NCBI GenBank assembly: GCA_964607135.1
Contig: CAZSIV010000005.1
Coordinates: forward strand, 1-64,000
Length of the DNA stretch: 64,000 nt
Reading direction: 5' to 3'
Origin: Metaruminococcus_A sp964607135
Lineage (GTDB): Bacteria; Bacillota; Clostridia; Oscillospirales; Ruminococcaceae
Shown: piece after piece, positions 1 to 9,114 of the stretch
Position numbering within the stretch: position 1 is the first letter of the stretch
Layout: each line of letters starts with the position of its first letter
Translations under genes and position numbers: made by a program
Notes under the pieces: generated by a model
Told to the model about the DNA's origin: nothing
Databases searched by the model: none
Seen by the model: the letters and a program-made list of their open reading frames with translations, nothing else

Positions 1-26
1 TTAGGGCTTTGCCCGCATATGAAATA

Positions 27-54
27 CCACCCGCTATGCGGGTGGATTTTTATT
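27..54 (+). terminator. Rho-independent terminator of an upstream gene
   Basis: A perfect 8-bp stem (CCACCCGC with GCGGGTGG) and a 3-nt loop are followed by ATTTTTATT. It probably ends a gene lying left of the window. Confidence 0.75.
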
Positions 55-126
55 CAATAAGCGAATTGGAGCAAAATAAGCGAAATAACTAAAATAAACA
101 AATTTGATTCAATCATATTAATTGGA

Positions 127-154
127 TTGACAGCAATGAAGAATGTGTTATAAT
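127..154 (+). promoter_or_regulatory. Sigma-A promoter for the gene at 252
   Basis: A perfect TTGACA (127-132) and a perfect TATAAT (149-154) are separated by 16 bp. The site lies about 100 bp upstream of the start at 252. Confidence 0.75.
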
Positions 155-251
155 TTGTTTATAGGATGGAAATACAATTGAGTTTTGTATAAGACCGCCA
201 GAACAGGCCGAATCTTCACGTTTGAGGATGATCCAAAATGGAGGAAGAAGA

Positions 252-914
252 ATGGAAAACAAACGCAGATTAAAAAAATGGGTTCTGCCCATTGGCATAG
301 CCGTAGCTGTCCTGGTTGTGTGGAACACAGTAGGTCTCATCTGGCCTAGCAGCATCTTTGACCGTTATGTCCAGCTGCCGGGTCACGATGATCTGAGCGG
401 CTTTGCGGATCTGCAAAACGGCCGGGAGTTAATTGCGGCTTTTTCCTCTCCGGATGAGATAGAAAGCCTCGTCGGGACAGTGATCAGTCGGGAGCTATGG
501 GAGTCCGAATTTGTCAGTTATCTGCAAAGAGGGGAGGATTCCAGCCAGACCAACTATTTATTTAAGGTTGGAGAGGATCGTTATGCGGCCGTCAGCCTGA
601 TTCAATTTCAGGATGAGGAAGCCGGGGCGGTTCTTTGCGATGCGATGGGCTCCGGCACCCTCGGAAGGGCAGCCTATGTTTCGCGAAAGGGAGTCCGCGT
701 TGACGGGGAGCTTCCGATCGACTTCAATTTTTTCGGTGGCCTCCTTTATAAAAACAAAGGATACGCCGAGCACGAGTCGGGGATCAGCTACGGTTCCGGC
801 ACGGCGAAAAAGGGGCTTTGGTACGAAGGAAACCGCGGAGTCCAGCTGGTTGCAGAGTCCGAGGACTATGAAAGAATCCGGCAGGAATTAATCAGTTATT
901 TTAAGGAGGATTAA
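252..914 (+). CDS. Hypothetical single-pass membrane-anchored protein
   Basis: I do not recognise a family for this 220-residue protein. A short basic N-terminus (MENKRRLKK) is followed by one hydrophobic segment at about residues 9-30, and the rest is soluble and mildly acidic, so it is probably a membrane-anchored extracytoplasmic protein. The ATG at 252 is chosen over an in-frame ATG at 222 because GAGGAAG lies just upstream of it at 241-247. The gene has its own promoter (127-154) and a hairpin terminator (978-1007), so it looks monocistronic. No catalytic motif is visible. Confidence 0.7.
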   Translation: MENKRRLKKWVLPIGIAVAVLVVWNTVGLIWPSSIFDRYVQLPGHDDLSGFADLQNGRELIAAFSSPDEIESLVGTVISRELWESEFVSYLQRGEDSSQTNYLFKVGEDRYAAVSLIQFQDEEAGAVLCDAMGSGTLGRAAYVSRKGVRVDGELPIDFNFFGGLLYKNKGYAEHESGISYGSGTAKKGLWYEGNRGVQLVAESEDYERIRQELISYFKED

Positions 915-977
915 AAGAAACGTCTTTATATTCAATGGGATGGGTTGATTTCTTTTAAAATTTAGATGCTTAAACAC

Positions 978-1010
978 AAAAAGGGCGGAGTACTCTCCGC
1001 CCTTTTTGCT
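978..1010. terminator. Bidirectional terminator between convergent genes
   Basis: A 13-bp stem (AAAAAGGGCGGAG with CTCCGCCCTTTTT) has a 4-nt loop and T/A tails on both sides. It serves the convergent genes at 252-914 and 1024-1644. Confidence 0.8.
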
Positions 1011-1023
1011 GTAAATTTTAAAT

Positions 1024-1644
1024 TCAAGGCAGAAGCCCGATCTCTAAGCAGGACACCTCTCCGCAGTACACCTTTGATGATTCCATCAGAAGGGCGGGTT
1101 TATAAGCACCGAAGGTATCGGTAAAATCGGCGCGGAAGGTGTCGGAGCTGACTGCCCCGGTGTCGCAGTCCATCCCGCTCGGGAGGTCGAGGGAGACCCT
1201 GACCGCCGCCGCGCTGTTTGCCTGCTGGAAGACTTCCTTCACCGGCGCGGGGAGCTCCCCGTGAAAGCCGGTGCCGAAAACCCCGTCGACGAGATAAGCG
1301 GCGCGGGCGATTTCTTCCGCAAGGCAGGCGGGGGAAAGGATCGTGACGGCCTGCGGCAGCCGTTCCCGGTTGAGCGACGACAGCGGGGATAAATCCTCCC
1401 CGCAGAGGAAAGAGAGGCGGACATCCCATCCGGCTTCCGCCAGCAGCCGCGCGACCACCAGCCCGTCGCCGCCGTTATTCCCCTTTCCGCAGAGGATCAG
1501 GATGCTCGACGGCTGTCCTGCCCGCTTGCGAATTTCTTCCGCGGCCCTGGTTCCGGCGTTTTCCATCAGGGCTTCATAGCTCGTCCCGGCGGCCGTAGCC
1601 GCCGCTTCGGCCTCGCGCATCTGCTGCGCGGTGTAAATCTTTAT
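1024..1644 (-). CDS. nnrE: NAD(P)H-hydrate epimerase (YjeF N-terminal domain type)
   Basis: This enzyme epimerises damaged (R)-NAD(P)HX to the S form, which a dehydratase then repairs. The YjeF_N signature is clear: GNNGGDG, the DGVFGTGFHG segment, and the DLPSGMD-type motif. The protein is 206 residues, a stand-alone epimerase without the usual C-terminal dehydratase domain. The start is odd. Family members begin MKIYTAxQM, and here the matching codon is ATA (1644-1642), preceded at 9-nt spacing by AGGTGG. The nearest in-frame ATG is 40 codons upstream at 1764 and would add a low-complexity Arg/Ser-rich leader unlike the family. A TTGTCA -35-like box at 1699-1694 would put the transcript start close to the ATA. 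Function is confident; the start is inferred. Confidence 0.85.
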   Translation of the reverse strand: MKIYTAQQMREAEAAATAAGTSYEALMENAGTRAAEEIRKRAGQPSSILILCGKGNNGGDGLVVARLLAEAGWDVRLSFLCGEDLSPLSSLNRERLPQAVTILSPACLAEEIARAAYLVDGVFGTGFHGELPAPVKEVFQQANSAAAVRVSLDLPSGMDCDTGAVSSDTFRADFTDTFGAYKPALLMESSKVYCGEVSCLEIGLLP

Positions 1645-1819
1645 GGTGATCGCCCACCTTTCCGTAGTTATGCTTAAAAATAATTTTCGCGCTTGACAAG
1701 GGCAATGCGATACGAAAACGAAATGACTCCGCGAGCGGTTTCGTCCCGACAGTCTCAGATTCATTCAGCGCACGGGACGAGTGGTTCGTTTCCCGTGGCC
1801 TTAGGCAAGGGAAGAAGCA

Positions 1820-2659
1820 TCAAAGATGAATCCCTTTTCTTGAGCCCGAACGCAGGCAGTTCGTACAGATAAAAACGAGCCCATAGATCGCGATTGGGAA
1901 GGCGACGCAGGAAAACGGATTGAAATCCTGGAAGGAGGCCAGACCGGAACATACGGCGATCAGGTTCGGCGCCGAAAGGACGAAACCGAAGAGGGACATC
2001 AAAGAGCCGGACACTAAGAGGCTGAAAGAGCTCCGGTCGGTCGGACCGCTGTAAAAGGCGAGCTTCCCATACTTGACAAAGAAAAGGGAGGCAAAGTATA
2101 GGAAGAAGATGACAAAAACGTACTCCGAGGTGTTTGATTTGGAAGAGTGATCGAAAAAGATCAGAAGCATTTCGGAACAGCACCAGAGCGTCAGGACGAT
2201 GTTGCGGAACAGAAAAGCGTTGGAACCCTGTTCCGCCTGGTTTTGACGAATCCCCAACGCAAGAAAGCAGGCTATGCTGACAGCGGAGAGGGCGACAGAG
2301 ATCAGCATCAGGGCCGACCAGCTCCTGGCCTGAAGAATCTGTAAGACGAGCTGCCCTGTCAGCCCGGCGGCGCAAAGAAAGGAGAGGACTGAAATGCCGA
2401 GGGTTTTTTTGGAAAAACCGGCTGACAAAGCGGCGTTTTTGAGGAAAAAGGAGAGGATCAGCACCAGAACGGCGGATACAGCCAGTGTGATGTCGAGGGC
2501 TGGGAGGGAGAAATGCCACCCTTTATAAAAACCGGTTTCATAGTCGATGGCGTAAAAAAGCTGCATCGTCCTAATGATGATCCCGCAGGGAACCGAGACA
2601 GCCAGCACAGCGGTTAAGACCACACGCAGCGCCTTTGAGTCAAAATGCAACACACTCAT
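1820..2659 (-). CDS. Multi-pass membrane protein of unknown function
   Basis: The 279-residue protein is very hydrophobic, with roughly eight predicted membrane segments (for example near residues 10-30, 55-70, 85-105, 115-135, 150-165, 180-195, 215-235 and 250-270). I see no recognisable domain. Its ATG overlaps the TGA of the citrate synthase gene by the ATGA arrangement, so the two are translationally coupled. A role tied to citrate metabolism or transport is possible, but nothing in the sequence proves it. Confidence 0.7.
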   Translation of the reverse strand: MSVLHFDSKALRVVLTAVLAVSVPCGIIIRTMQLFYAIDYETGFYKGWHFSLPALDITLAVSAVLVLILSFFLKNAALSAGFSKKTLGISVLSFLCAAGLTGQLVLQILQARSWSALMLISVALSAVSIACFLALGIRQNQAEQGSNAFLFRNIVLTLWCCSEMLLIFFDHSSKSNTSEYVFVIFFLYFASLFFVKYGKLAFYSGPTDRSSFSLLVSGSLMSLFGFVLSAPNLIAVCSGLASFQDFNPFSCVAFPIAIYGLVFICTNCLRSGSRKGIHL

Positions 2660-4014
2660 CTGCTTTCCAAGTCAACATAGGTTTGTTTCGGAACAATCGC
2701 CTTATAGGATGGCCGGACAATCCGGTTGCCGTTGATGAGCTCCTCCATCCTGTGAGCCGCCCAGCCTGACATCCGCGACACAGCAAAAAGCGGGGTGAAC
2801 AGGTCGGATGGGATTCCCAGCATCCGGTACACCAAGCCGGAATAGAGGTCGACATTGGCACAGATCACCTTGGCGAGTCCCTTCTTGCGTTCAAAAATTT
2901 CCGGGGTGAGCCGCTCGATGGCCTCCAGCAGATGAAAATCGCGTTCGAATCCGGTTTTCTGCGCCATCCGTTCCGCCTGCTGTCTCAGGATAACGGCCCG
3001 CGGGTCGGATTTGGTGTAGACCGCGTGCCCCATACCGTAAATCAAGCCGCTTCCGTCGCCGGCTTCCCTGTCGATGACCTTTTCGATCAGGGATGAAATT
3101 TCGGTTTCGTCCTTGTAATTTTTGATGTTTTCCTTAAAGTAATCGAGCATCTCCGCCACCTTGAGGTTCGCACCGCCGTGCCGGGGGCCTTTCAAGGCGC
3201 TGATCGCCCCTGCATAGGCGGAATAGGCGTCGGTCCCGGTCGAGGTGAGGGAACGGCAGGTGAAGGTGGAGTTGTTGCCGCCGCCGTGCTCGGCGTGGAG
3301 CACCAGGCAAAGGTCGAGAAGCCGGGCCTCCTCCTCGGTATAGGCCCGGTCGATCCGGAGGGTGGAGAGGATGCTCTGCGCAAACCCTTCCTCCAGGTTC
3401 GACTGGTGGAAGTACATGCTCTCATGGTCGTAGTGGCGGCGTTTGACCTGGTAAGCATTTACCATGATGGTGGGAATCCGGGCAATGAGCTTGACCGCTT
3501 TGCGCATTTCGGCCGCCAGAGAATTGTCCTCGGCGTCCTCGTCGTAAGAATAAAGCGCCAGGACGGAACGCGCCATTTTATTCATGATATTCCGGGAGGG
3601 AGCCTTGAAAATCATATCCTCTGCAAAGCCATCCGGCAGCTCGCGGTAAAAGCTGAGAACTGCGGTGAAATCGTCCAGCTGCTCTTTGGTCGGGAGAACG
3701 CCGAAGAGCAGAAGGTAGATGACCTCCTCAAAGCCGCAGCGGTTCCCTTTGGTAAACCCCGCGATCAAATCCTCAATATCGATGCCGCGGTAGGCGAGCC
3801 GCCCCTGTGCCGGTTCGCGCTTGCCGCCGTTGAGGGTGTATCCGCTCACACTGCAAATTCTGGTGACACCGGCAACCACGCCGCTCCCGTCGGCGTTGCG
3901 GAGCCCCCGTTTTACATCGTATTTTTTATACTCTTCGGGCCGAATGGTGTTATATTCTTTAAAACGTCTGCATAAGGTTTCAATGGACGTGTGTTCAGCT
4001 TCCGGCCGGTTCAT
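2656..4014 (-). CDS. Citrate synthase
   Basis: It condenses acetyl-CoA with oxaloacetate to citrate in the cytoplasm, feeding 2-oxoglutarate and glutamate synthesis in anaerobes with an incomplete TCA cycle. The three catalytic regions of the (Si)-type fold are present: the His of LVLHAEHGGGNNSTF, the His of YGMGHAVYTKSDPRA, and the Asp of CANVDLYSG. At 452 residues it has an N-terminal extension over the roughly 370-residue bacterial short forms. The start at 4014 is preferred to 4038 because AGGAGGG lies 8 nt upstream. A good minus-strand promoter is at 4086-4114. A 2-methylcitrate synthase activity cannot be excluded. Confidence 0.9.
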   Translation of the reverse strand: MNRPEAEHTSIETLCRRFKEYNTIRPEEYKKYDVKRGLRNADGSGVVAGVTRICSVSGYTLNGGKREPAQGRLAYRGIDIEDLIAGFTKGNRCGFEEVIYLLLFGVLPTKEQLDDFTAVLSFYRELPDGFAEDMIFKAPSRNIMNKMARSVLALYSYDEDAEDNSLAAEMRKAVKLIARIPTIMVNAYQVKRRHYDHESMYFHQSNLEEGFAQSILSTLRIDRAYTEEEARLLDLCLVLHAEHGGGNNSTFTCRSLTSTGTDAYSAYAGAISALKGPRHGGANLKVAEMLDYFKENIKNYKDETEISSLIEKVIDREAGDGSGLIYGMGHAVYTKSDPRAVILRQQAERMAQKTGFERDFHLLEAIERLTPEIFERKKGLAKVICANVDLYSGLVYRMLGIPSDLFTPLFAVSRMSGWAAHRMEELINGNRIVRPSYKAIVPKQTYVDLESR

Positions 4015-4085
4015 GAGCGAATCCCTCCTGTCGTCCAAGCCTGTGCACGCACTGGGGCCAGGACTGAATTAAAGTAATTATTCCT

Positions 4086-4114
4086 ATTCTAATGTATTTT
4101 TTGTGTCAAGTCAA
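4086..4114 (-). promoter_or_regulatory. Promoter of the citrate synthase operon
   Basis: On the minus strand TTGACT (4114-4109), a 17-bp spacer and TAGAAT (4091-4086) lie about 75 bp upstream of the start at 4014. The rest of 4115-4445 is AT-rich and I see no gene in it. Confidence 0.6.
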
Positions 4115-4445
4115 GGAAAGTTTGATGGGCAGGAGAAAAATATGAAATTTTCCACGAACTCAAAATTCATATTTTGGAAGCATATCAAAAATAAACTGAT
4201 ATTTCTTTTGGAAAATGAATCGAAGGTACTTTAAAAATTCAAAATCCTAATTGGTTTTTATTCGATCCGGCTGATCTTTCCAAAATGCTGGGATTTCTGT
4301 CCGGAAAATTTGTCTGCTCCTGTCATCTAAGGGCAGTGTAAAAAAATAAAAGGGAAGGAACGATACAGGGCGCAAAAGAGCCTTTGATTCCCTCTGCGCG
4401 CTAGGGAACCATCGTGTTACGGCCTCATATCGTGCGGTGATTGTG

Positions 4446-5456
4446 ATGAAACGAACTCTCTTGAATCTGCTGCTGTTCTTTCTGGCGGTTCTTTGCGTCC
4501 CGTTGACTGCGTTTATCGGCCCTGGAGCTGTCGACAGCCCGCTGCAGGATGGATCGAGCTCCTCCGGTCAGTCTCAGGGAGAAGAAAATCCGGTAAAGGA
4601 GGAGACGTTTAAGCTGCTTCGAACCGGCACAGGAGAGGTTTTGGAGCTCTCCGCCTCCGATTACATCAAGGGGGTGGTCGCGGCGGAAATCCCGATGGAT
4701 TACCACATTGAAGCGATCAAGGCGCAGGCGGTCGCCGCCCACACCTATGCGCTGCGGATGAGAGACGTGCAGAAATCGTCGGAGGACAGCAGCCTGAAAG
4801 GTGCGGATTTCAGCGACGACCCCTCGCGCTACCAGGCCTATGTCAGCCGGGAGGAATTCGATAAAATGTATGGAGACCGGGCGGAAGAGTTTTGGCAGCG
4901 ATGCAGCGACGCGGTCGACGAGGTGATGGGAAAGGTCATGCTCTACCAGGATCAGCCGATCGCCGCGGCTTTTCATTCCACTTCTTCGGGGAAGACGGAA
5001 TCGGCCGAAGTCGTTTGGGGGAACGCCTTTGCCTACCTCGTCCCGGTGGACAGCAAACCGGATGAAAACGCCCCTTCCTACCAATCCGAGAAAAAGCTGA
5101 CCTTTGCCGAAGTGGAGGCAGCGCTCAAAAAGGCCTACCCGGATATCGTCCTGAGCGGGGAGAAGTCAGCGCTCTTTCAGGTTCAGAAGACCTCGGAATC
5201 CGGCACCGTCACCGAAATCAAGGTGGGGAGCATGACCTTGAGCGGCGTCCAGCTGCGCACCGCGCTCTCCCTTTCCTCAGCAAATTTTGCGGTGAGCTAC
5301 CAGGAGACGGAGGACAGTTACGTCTTTACCACCAAAGGACTGGGGCATGGAGTCGGGATGAGCCAGTACGGGGCAAACGAAATGGCGGCAGCGGGGAAAA
5401 CGTATGAGGAAATCCTCAAGCACTACTACACCGGCATAGAGCTGGCCGACTTGTAG
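4446..5456 (+). CDS. spoIID: Stage II sporulation protein D (SpoIID), lytic transglycosylase
   Basis: SpoIID cleaves septal peptidoglycan during forespore engulfment, working with SpoIIP and SpoIIM. An N-terminal membrane anchor (about residues 5-25) is followed by a Ser/Gly-rich linker and the SpoIID domain from about residue 60. The AAEIP segment near residue 80 carries the Glu equivalent to the known catalytic residue. The C-terminal GHGVGMSQYGANEMA motif, typical of SpoIID/LytB proteins, is intact. At 336 residues it matches usual SpoIID length. An in-frame GTG at 4437 is an alternative start. The gene indicates a sporulating organism. Confidence 0.93.
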   Translation: MKRTLLNLLLFFLAVLCVPLTAFIGPGAVDSPLQDGSSSSGQSQGEENPVKEETFKLLRTGTGEVLELSASDYIKGVVAAEIPMDYHIEAIKAQAVAAHTYALRMRDVQKSSEDSSLKGADFSDDPSRYQAYVSREEFDKMYGDRAEEFWQRCSDAVDEVMGKVMLYQDQPIAAAFHSTSSGKTESAEVVWGNAFAYLVPVDSKPDENAPSYQSEKKLTFAEVEAALKKAYPDIVLSGEKSALFQVQKTSESGTVTEIKVGSMTLSGVQLRTALSLSSANFAVSYQETEDSYVFTTKGLGHGVGMSQYGANEMAAAGKTYEEILKHYYTGIELADL

Positions 5457-5554
5457 GGGGAGCGATCCCGCCCTTGATTTTGAATGACACTGATGATAGA
5501 ATATCATTGAATCGGGTGCGGCTTACGAAACCGGAAAGGAATATTGCTGAATCA

Positions 5555-5590
5555 AAAGGCTGGGCCCTCGAGAAGCCCGGCCTTTTTTGG
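5555..5590 (+). terminator. Terminator after spoIID
   Basis: A GC-rich stem (AAGGCTGGGC with GCCCGGCCTT, one G-T pair) is followed by TTTTTT. The rest of 5457-5766 holds no gene I can support. Confidence 0.7.
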
Positions 5591-5766
5591 TACGATTCCG
5601 ATTTTGCTGCGCGTCTGGCTGAGACGGTACGCACAGCTGTCCGTTAAGGTAAAAGCGGGTTTTTAGGGCCTGTCCCGGGAATGTATAGAAAAGAAAGGGA
5701 CGATATCGGGCGCGGGCGGCTGTGGGAACGGCTGCTTGTACGAAACCGGTATTGGAAGCGATTGAC

Positions 5767-6852
5767 ATGATGCCGTTTATTTATACCGTCCTCGCGGCGG
5801 CTGCAGGTGGATTCCTGCTCAAGGCGCTCAAGGTTCCGGCAGGCGCTATGATCGGCGCAATGGCGGCGGTGGCGCTGCTCAGCATCTTTACGGGTGAAGC
5901 GTTTTTTCCATCCGAGATCAAGGTGGTCGTCCAGATGATCGCGGGGACGTTTATCGGCGTTGGAATCCAGAAAAAGGATGTCCTGGCCCTGAAAAGGTCG
6001 ATTGTTCCGGCGGTGACCCTCGTAGCCGCGATCATTCTCCTCACCTTGACGATGGGATTTTTGCTCTGCCTTTTTACGGGGTACGACCTGGCGACCGCCC
6101 TGTTTTGTTGTGCGCCGGGCGGTGTGGTGGATATGGCGCTGATCAGCTACGACATGGGGGCGGATTCCTCTGTGGTGTCGGTTTTCCAGCTGGTCCGGCT
6201 GATCTCTGTGATCTCCCTGTTCCCCCATCTCGTGACCCGGGTGGTTCGGCTTTTCGGCAAACGTCGGGGCAGGGAGCGGGAGGACGGCACAGCTGCGGAA
6301 CAGAATGCGGCTCCGGCAGAAGATCCGGCGCCTTCCGGCAAATGCCGCGGGTGGAAAGAGATCCTCATCACCGCCGCTGTCGGCGGAGCCGGCGGGACGG
6401 TCGGCTATCTGCTGGGTCTGCCCGCCGGCACTCTCGTTTTTTCGATGGCGGGGGTCGCAGTGCAGAACATCCTGTTTGGGAATGCCTATCTGCCGCGTCC
6501 GGTCAAGACCGGGGCGCAGATCTGTTCCGGCGCTCTGATCGGGGAGGGGATTACCCTGGCAGCGGTGATCGGGCTCAAAGATGCGGTCGTTCCCGCGCTT
6601 TTGTTCCTGCTTGGGCATTTCCTCATCAGCGCCTCGCTGAGCCTTGGGCTGTACCGGTTTACGAATTTGAACCTTCCGACTGCTTTTTTCTCCTGCGCGC
6701 CGGGCGGGTTGTCGGAATTCTCTTTGATCGCGGGGGACTTTGGAGCGGACATTTCAAAGGTCACGACTTTTCAGCTCCTGCGGGTCGTCTGCGTGATTGG
6801 GCTTTATCCGGTTCTCATCAGCGGATTGCTGCTTCTGTTTCCACAGCTGTGA
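5767..6852 (+). CDS. AbrB-family integral membrane protein (duplicated AbrB domain)
   Basis: This 361-residue polytopic protein belongs to the AbrB/putative ammonia monooxygenase membrane family (not the AbrB transcription factor). It has two homologous halves. The segment CAPGGVVDMALISYDMGAD near residue 115 is repeated as CAPGGLSEFSLIAGDFGAD near residue 310, each followed by a similar FQLxRxxxVI stretch. About ten membrane segments are expected, with a charged cytoplasmic loop around residues 165-195. The family's substrate is not established; some members are linked to export or envelope stress. The start at 5767 follows GGAAG at 8-nt spacing; the longer reading frame from 5722 lacks a ribosome site. 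Confidence 0.8.
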   Translation: MMPFIYTVLAAAAGGFLLKALKVPAGAMIGAMAAVALLSIFTGEAFFPSEIKVVVQMIAGTFIGVGIQKKDVLALKRSIVPAVTLVAAIILLTLTMGFLLCLFTGYDLATALFCCAPGGVVDMALISYDMGADSSVVSVFQLVRLISVISLFPHLVTRVVRLFGKRRGREREDGTAAEQNAAPAEDPAPSGKCRGWKEILITAAVGGAGGTVGYLLGLPAGTLVFSMAGVAVQNILFGNAYLPRPVKTGAQICSGALIGEGITLAAVIGLKDAVVPALLFLLGHFLISASLSLGLYRFTNLNLPTAFFSCAPGGLSEFSLIAGDFGADISKVTTFQLLRVVCVIGLYPVLISGLLLLFPQL

Positions 6853-7064
6853 CCCTTGATCGACAAGAGCAGGCGGAGAAAGAAGAACCTTTTGTGAGCA
6901 CAAAACCGTCCTGCTCCAGAAACATTTTTTTGTCAGCATGCGCCCCGAAAAAAGTGGCCATACTCAATGCAGCAGAAGCTTTGAGGATGCACGGCAATAG
7001 AAAAATTGTCGTTTTTCGGGCATTTTCTTCCGGCCTAAATTGCACAAGGGCCATAGAAAAGCAC

Positions 7065-7099
7065 AAAAGGCGGCTTTGATTAGCTGCCTTTTTTGTTTT
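7065..7099 (+). terminator. Terminator in the 6853-7380 gap
   Basis: AAGGCGGCT and AGCTGCCTT form a stem with a 6-nt loop, followed by TTTTGTTTT. It probably ends the AbrB-family transcript. Confidence 0.7.
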
Positions 7100-7181
7100 A
7101 TATCCCCAAAACACGGTTTATTCTTATAATATTTCAATTTTGTTCAAGTTTTGGAGTTCCAGATTGTGGATAATTTTAGTA

Positions 7182-7219
7182 AGGGGAACGCCCCGTCGTC
7201 GAAGCTCAGGGCGTTTCCC
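7182..7219 (+). other. Leader hairpin upstream of the ABC transporter operon
   Basis: GGGGAACGCCC (7182-7192) pairs with GGGCGTTTCCCC (7208-7219). No T-run follows. A TATAAT at 7125-7130 lies upstream without a convincing -35. It may be a 5' UTR structure. Apart from these I see no gene in 7100-7380. Confidence 0.35.
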
Positions 7220-7380
7220 CGTCACGGAAAAGGCCGCCGCGGTTTGTATTTTGGGGCGCGGCGAAACGGCATCGATTTTTCGGAGGAGAAGTATTTTTTC
7301 TGCCGGCGGCAGGGCAAAGGGCCCCGGCGGGACGGAGTTTCTCTTTGAGGATGAAAAGGATTTTGGAGGCTTGAACCTTT

Positions 7381-9114
7381 ATGATGAAACTGATTAAGAT
7401 TTTTAAGCCCTACGCGTTCTGGGTGGTTGTGATCTTTGGCCTTCTGTTCGTGGAGGCCATGACCGACCTTGCACTGCCGGACTACATGTCCAATATCGTC
7501 AACAACGGAATCGTGTCCGGCGATACGGGATATATCCTCGCGGAAGGCGGAAAGATGCTGCTGGTGGCCCTGCTCGGCGCAGCCTGTACCATCGCGGTGG
7601 GCTATCTTTCCTCCCGGCTGGCGGCGGGGACGGCCCGCAACCTCCGCCATGATGTGTTCCGCAAGGTGGAGCGGTTTTCGAACGCCGAGTTCGACCGCTT
7701 TTCCACCGCTTCGCTGATCACGAGGACGACCAACGACATCCAGCAGATCCAGATGCTCTCGGTCATGGCGCTTCGTTTTGTTTTTTATGCTCCGATCATG
7801 GGGATCGGCGGCGTCATCAGGGCGGTCGGAAAGAGCCCGAATCTGAGCTGGATCATCGCGGTTGCCGTTTTAGTGGTAATCGGTCTTGTGCTGGTAATCT
7901 TCGCCCTCTCCGTTCCCCGGTTCAAGCGGGTGCAGAAGCTGGTCGACAAATTGAACCTGGTCACCCGCGAAAGCCTGACCGGGATGATGGTGATCCGCGC
8001 CTTTAACACCCAGAGACGGGAGGAAGAGCGATTTGACGAAGTCAACCGTGATTTGACCCGGACTACCCTCTTCGTCAACCGGATCATGATCTTTATGATG
8101 CCGGTGATGATGCTCATCATGAACGGCGTTCAGCTGCTGATCATCTGGATCGGAGCGGGCCAGGTCGATTTAGGGGGGATCCAGGTCGGCGACATGATGG
8201 CTTTTATGCAGTACGCCATGCAGATTATCATGTCCTTCCTGATGATCTCGGTCATGTTCATCATGCTGCCCCGCGCCTCGGTATCGGCCCAGCGGATCAA
8301 CGAAGTGCTTGAAGCCGAGCCGGCGATCCGGGACAAAGAGTCGCCCGTCCGGCTCCCGGAGAACTTCAAAGGCGTTATTGAGTTCAAGAACGTGACCTTT
8401 GCCTATCCGGGCGCGGACGAGCCGGCCTTAAAGCAGATCAGCTTTACAGCGAAGCCGGGGGAGACGACCGCCTTTATCGGCAGCACCGGCAGCGGAAAAT
8501 CTACCCTGGTCAACCTGATTGTCCGATTTTACGATGTGACGGAAGGGCAGATTTTGATCGACGGGGTGGATATCCGCGACGTTTCCCAGCATGAGCTCAG
8601 GGAGCGGATCGGCTTTGTGCCGCAGAAAGGGGTGCTGTTCTCCGGAACCATCCGGTCGAACCTCCGGTATGCCAAAGAGGACGCTTCCGATGAAGAAGTG
8701 CGGACGGCGGCGGAAATCGCGCAGGCCGCCGACTTTATCGGGGAGAAAGAGGGCGGCTATGATTCCGAAATCGCTCAGGGGGGCGGCAACGTCTCCGGCG
8801 GGCAGAAGCAGCGGCTTTCGATTGCGAGGGCGCTGGTGAAGCGGGCGCCGATCTATATCTTCGACGACAGCTTTTCCGCCCTCGATTTTAAAACGGATGC
8901 AGCCCTTCGCCGCGCCCTCAAGCGGGAGACCGGGCACTCCACCATGCTGCTCGTCGCCCAGCGGATCAGCACCATTATGGGCGCGGAGCAGATTATCGTG
9001 CTCGACGACGGCGGGATTGCCGGGATCGGCACCCACCAGGAACTGATGAAATGCTGCGACGTTTACCGGGAGATCGCCCAGTCGCAGCTGTCGGAAAAGG
9101 AGCTGGAAGCATGA
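7381..9114 (+). CDS. ABC exporter half-transporter, degenerate-site subunit
   Basis: This is a type-I ABC exporter half (577 residues): six membrane helices in about residues 1-310, then an ATPase domain. Walker A (GSTGSGKST, about residue 366) and the signature NVSGGQKQ are intact. Walker B reads IYIFDDSFSALD, with Asp where the catalytic Glu is expected. That is the hallmark of the non-canonical partner in heterodimeric exporters such as YfiB/YheI/BmrC. It overlaps the next gene by ATGA, so the two halves are co-translated. Substrates of this class are usually drugs, lipids or peptides; the cargo here is unknown. GGAGG at about 7363 precedes the start at a long spacing. Confidence 0.9.
   Translation: MMKLIKIFKPYAFWVVVIFGLLFVEAMTDLALPDYMSNIVNNGIVSGDTGYILAEGGKMLLVALLGAACTIAVGYLSSRLAAGTARNLRHDVFRKVERFSNAEFDRFSTASLITRTTNDIQQIQMLSVMALRFVFYAPIMGIGGVIRAVGKSPNLSWIIAVAVLVVIGLVLVIFALSVPRFKRVQKLVDKLNLVTRESLTGMMVIRAFNTQRREEERFDEVNRDLTRTTLFVNRIMIFMMPVMMLIMNGVQLLIIWIGAGQVDLGGIQVGDMMAFMQYAMQIIMSFLMISVMFIMLPRASVSAQRINEVLEAEPAIRDKESPVRLPENFKGVIEFKNVTFAYPGADEPALKQISFTAKPGETTAFIGSTGSGKSTLVNLIVRFYDVTEGQILIDGVDIRDVSQHELRERIGFVPQKGVLFSGTIRSNLRYAKEDASDEEVRTAAEIAQAADFIGEKEGGYDSEIAQGGGNVSGGQKQRLSIARALVKRAPIYIFDDSFSALDFKTDAALRRALKRETGHSTMLLVAQRISTIMGAEQIIVLDDGGIAGIGTHQELMKCCDVYREIAQSQLSEKELEA

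Noticed and set aside
1761..2519. 252-codon minus-strand frame overlapping the membrane protein gene
   Set aside because: It is a shadow in another frame of 1820-2659 with an Arg/Pro/Leu-rich composition and no ribosome site.
5722..7079. Overlapping long frames in the AbrB-family region (plus and minus strand)
   Set aside because: They are GC-driven shadows; only the 5767-6852 frame has membrane segments and internal duplication.
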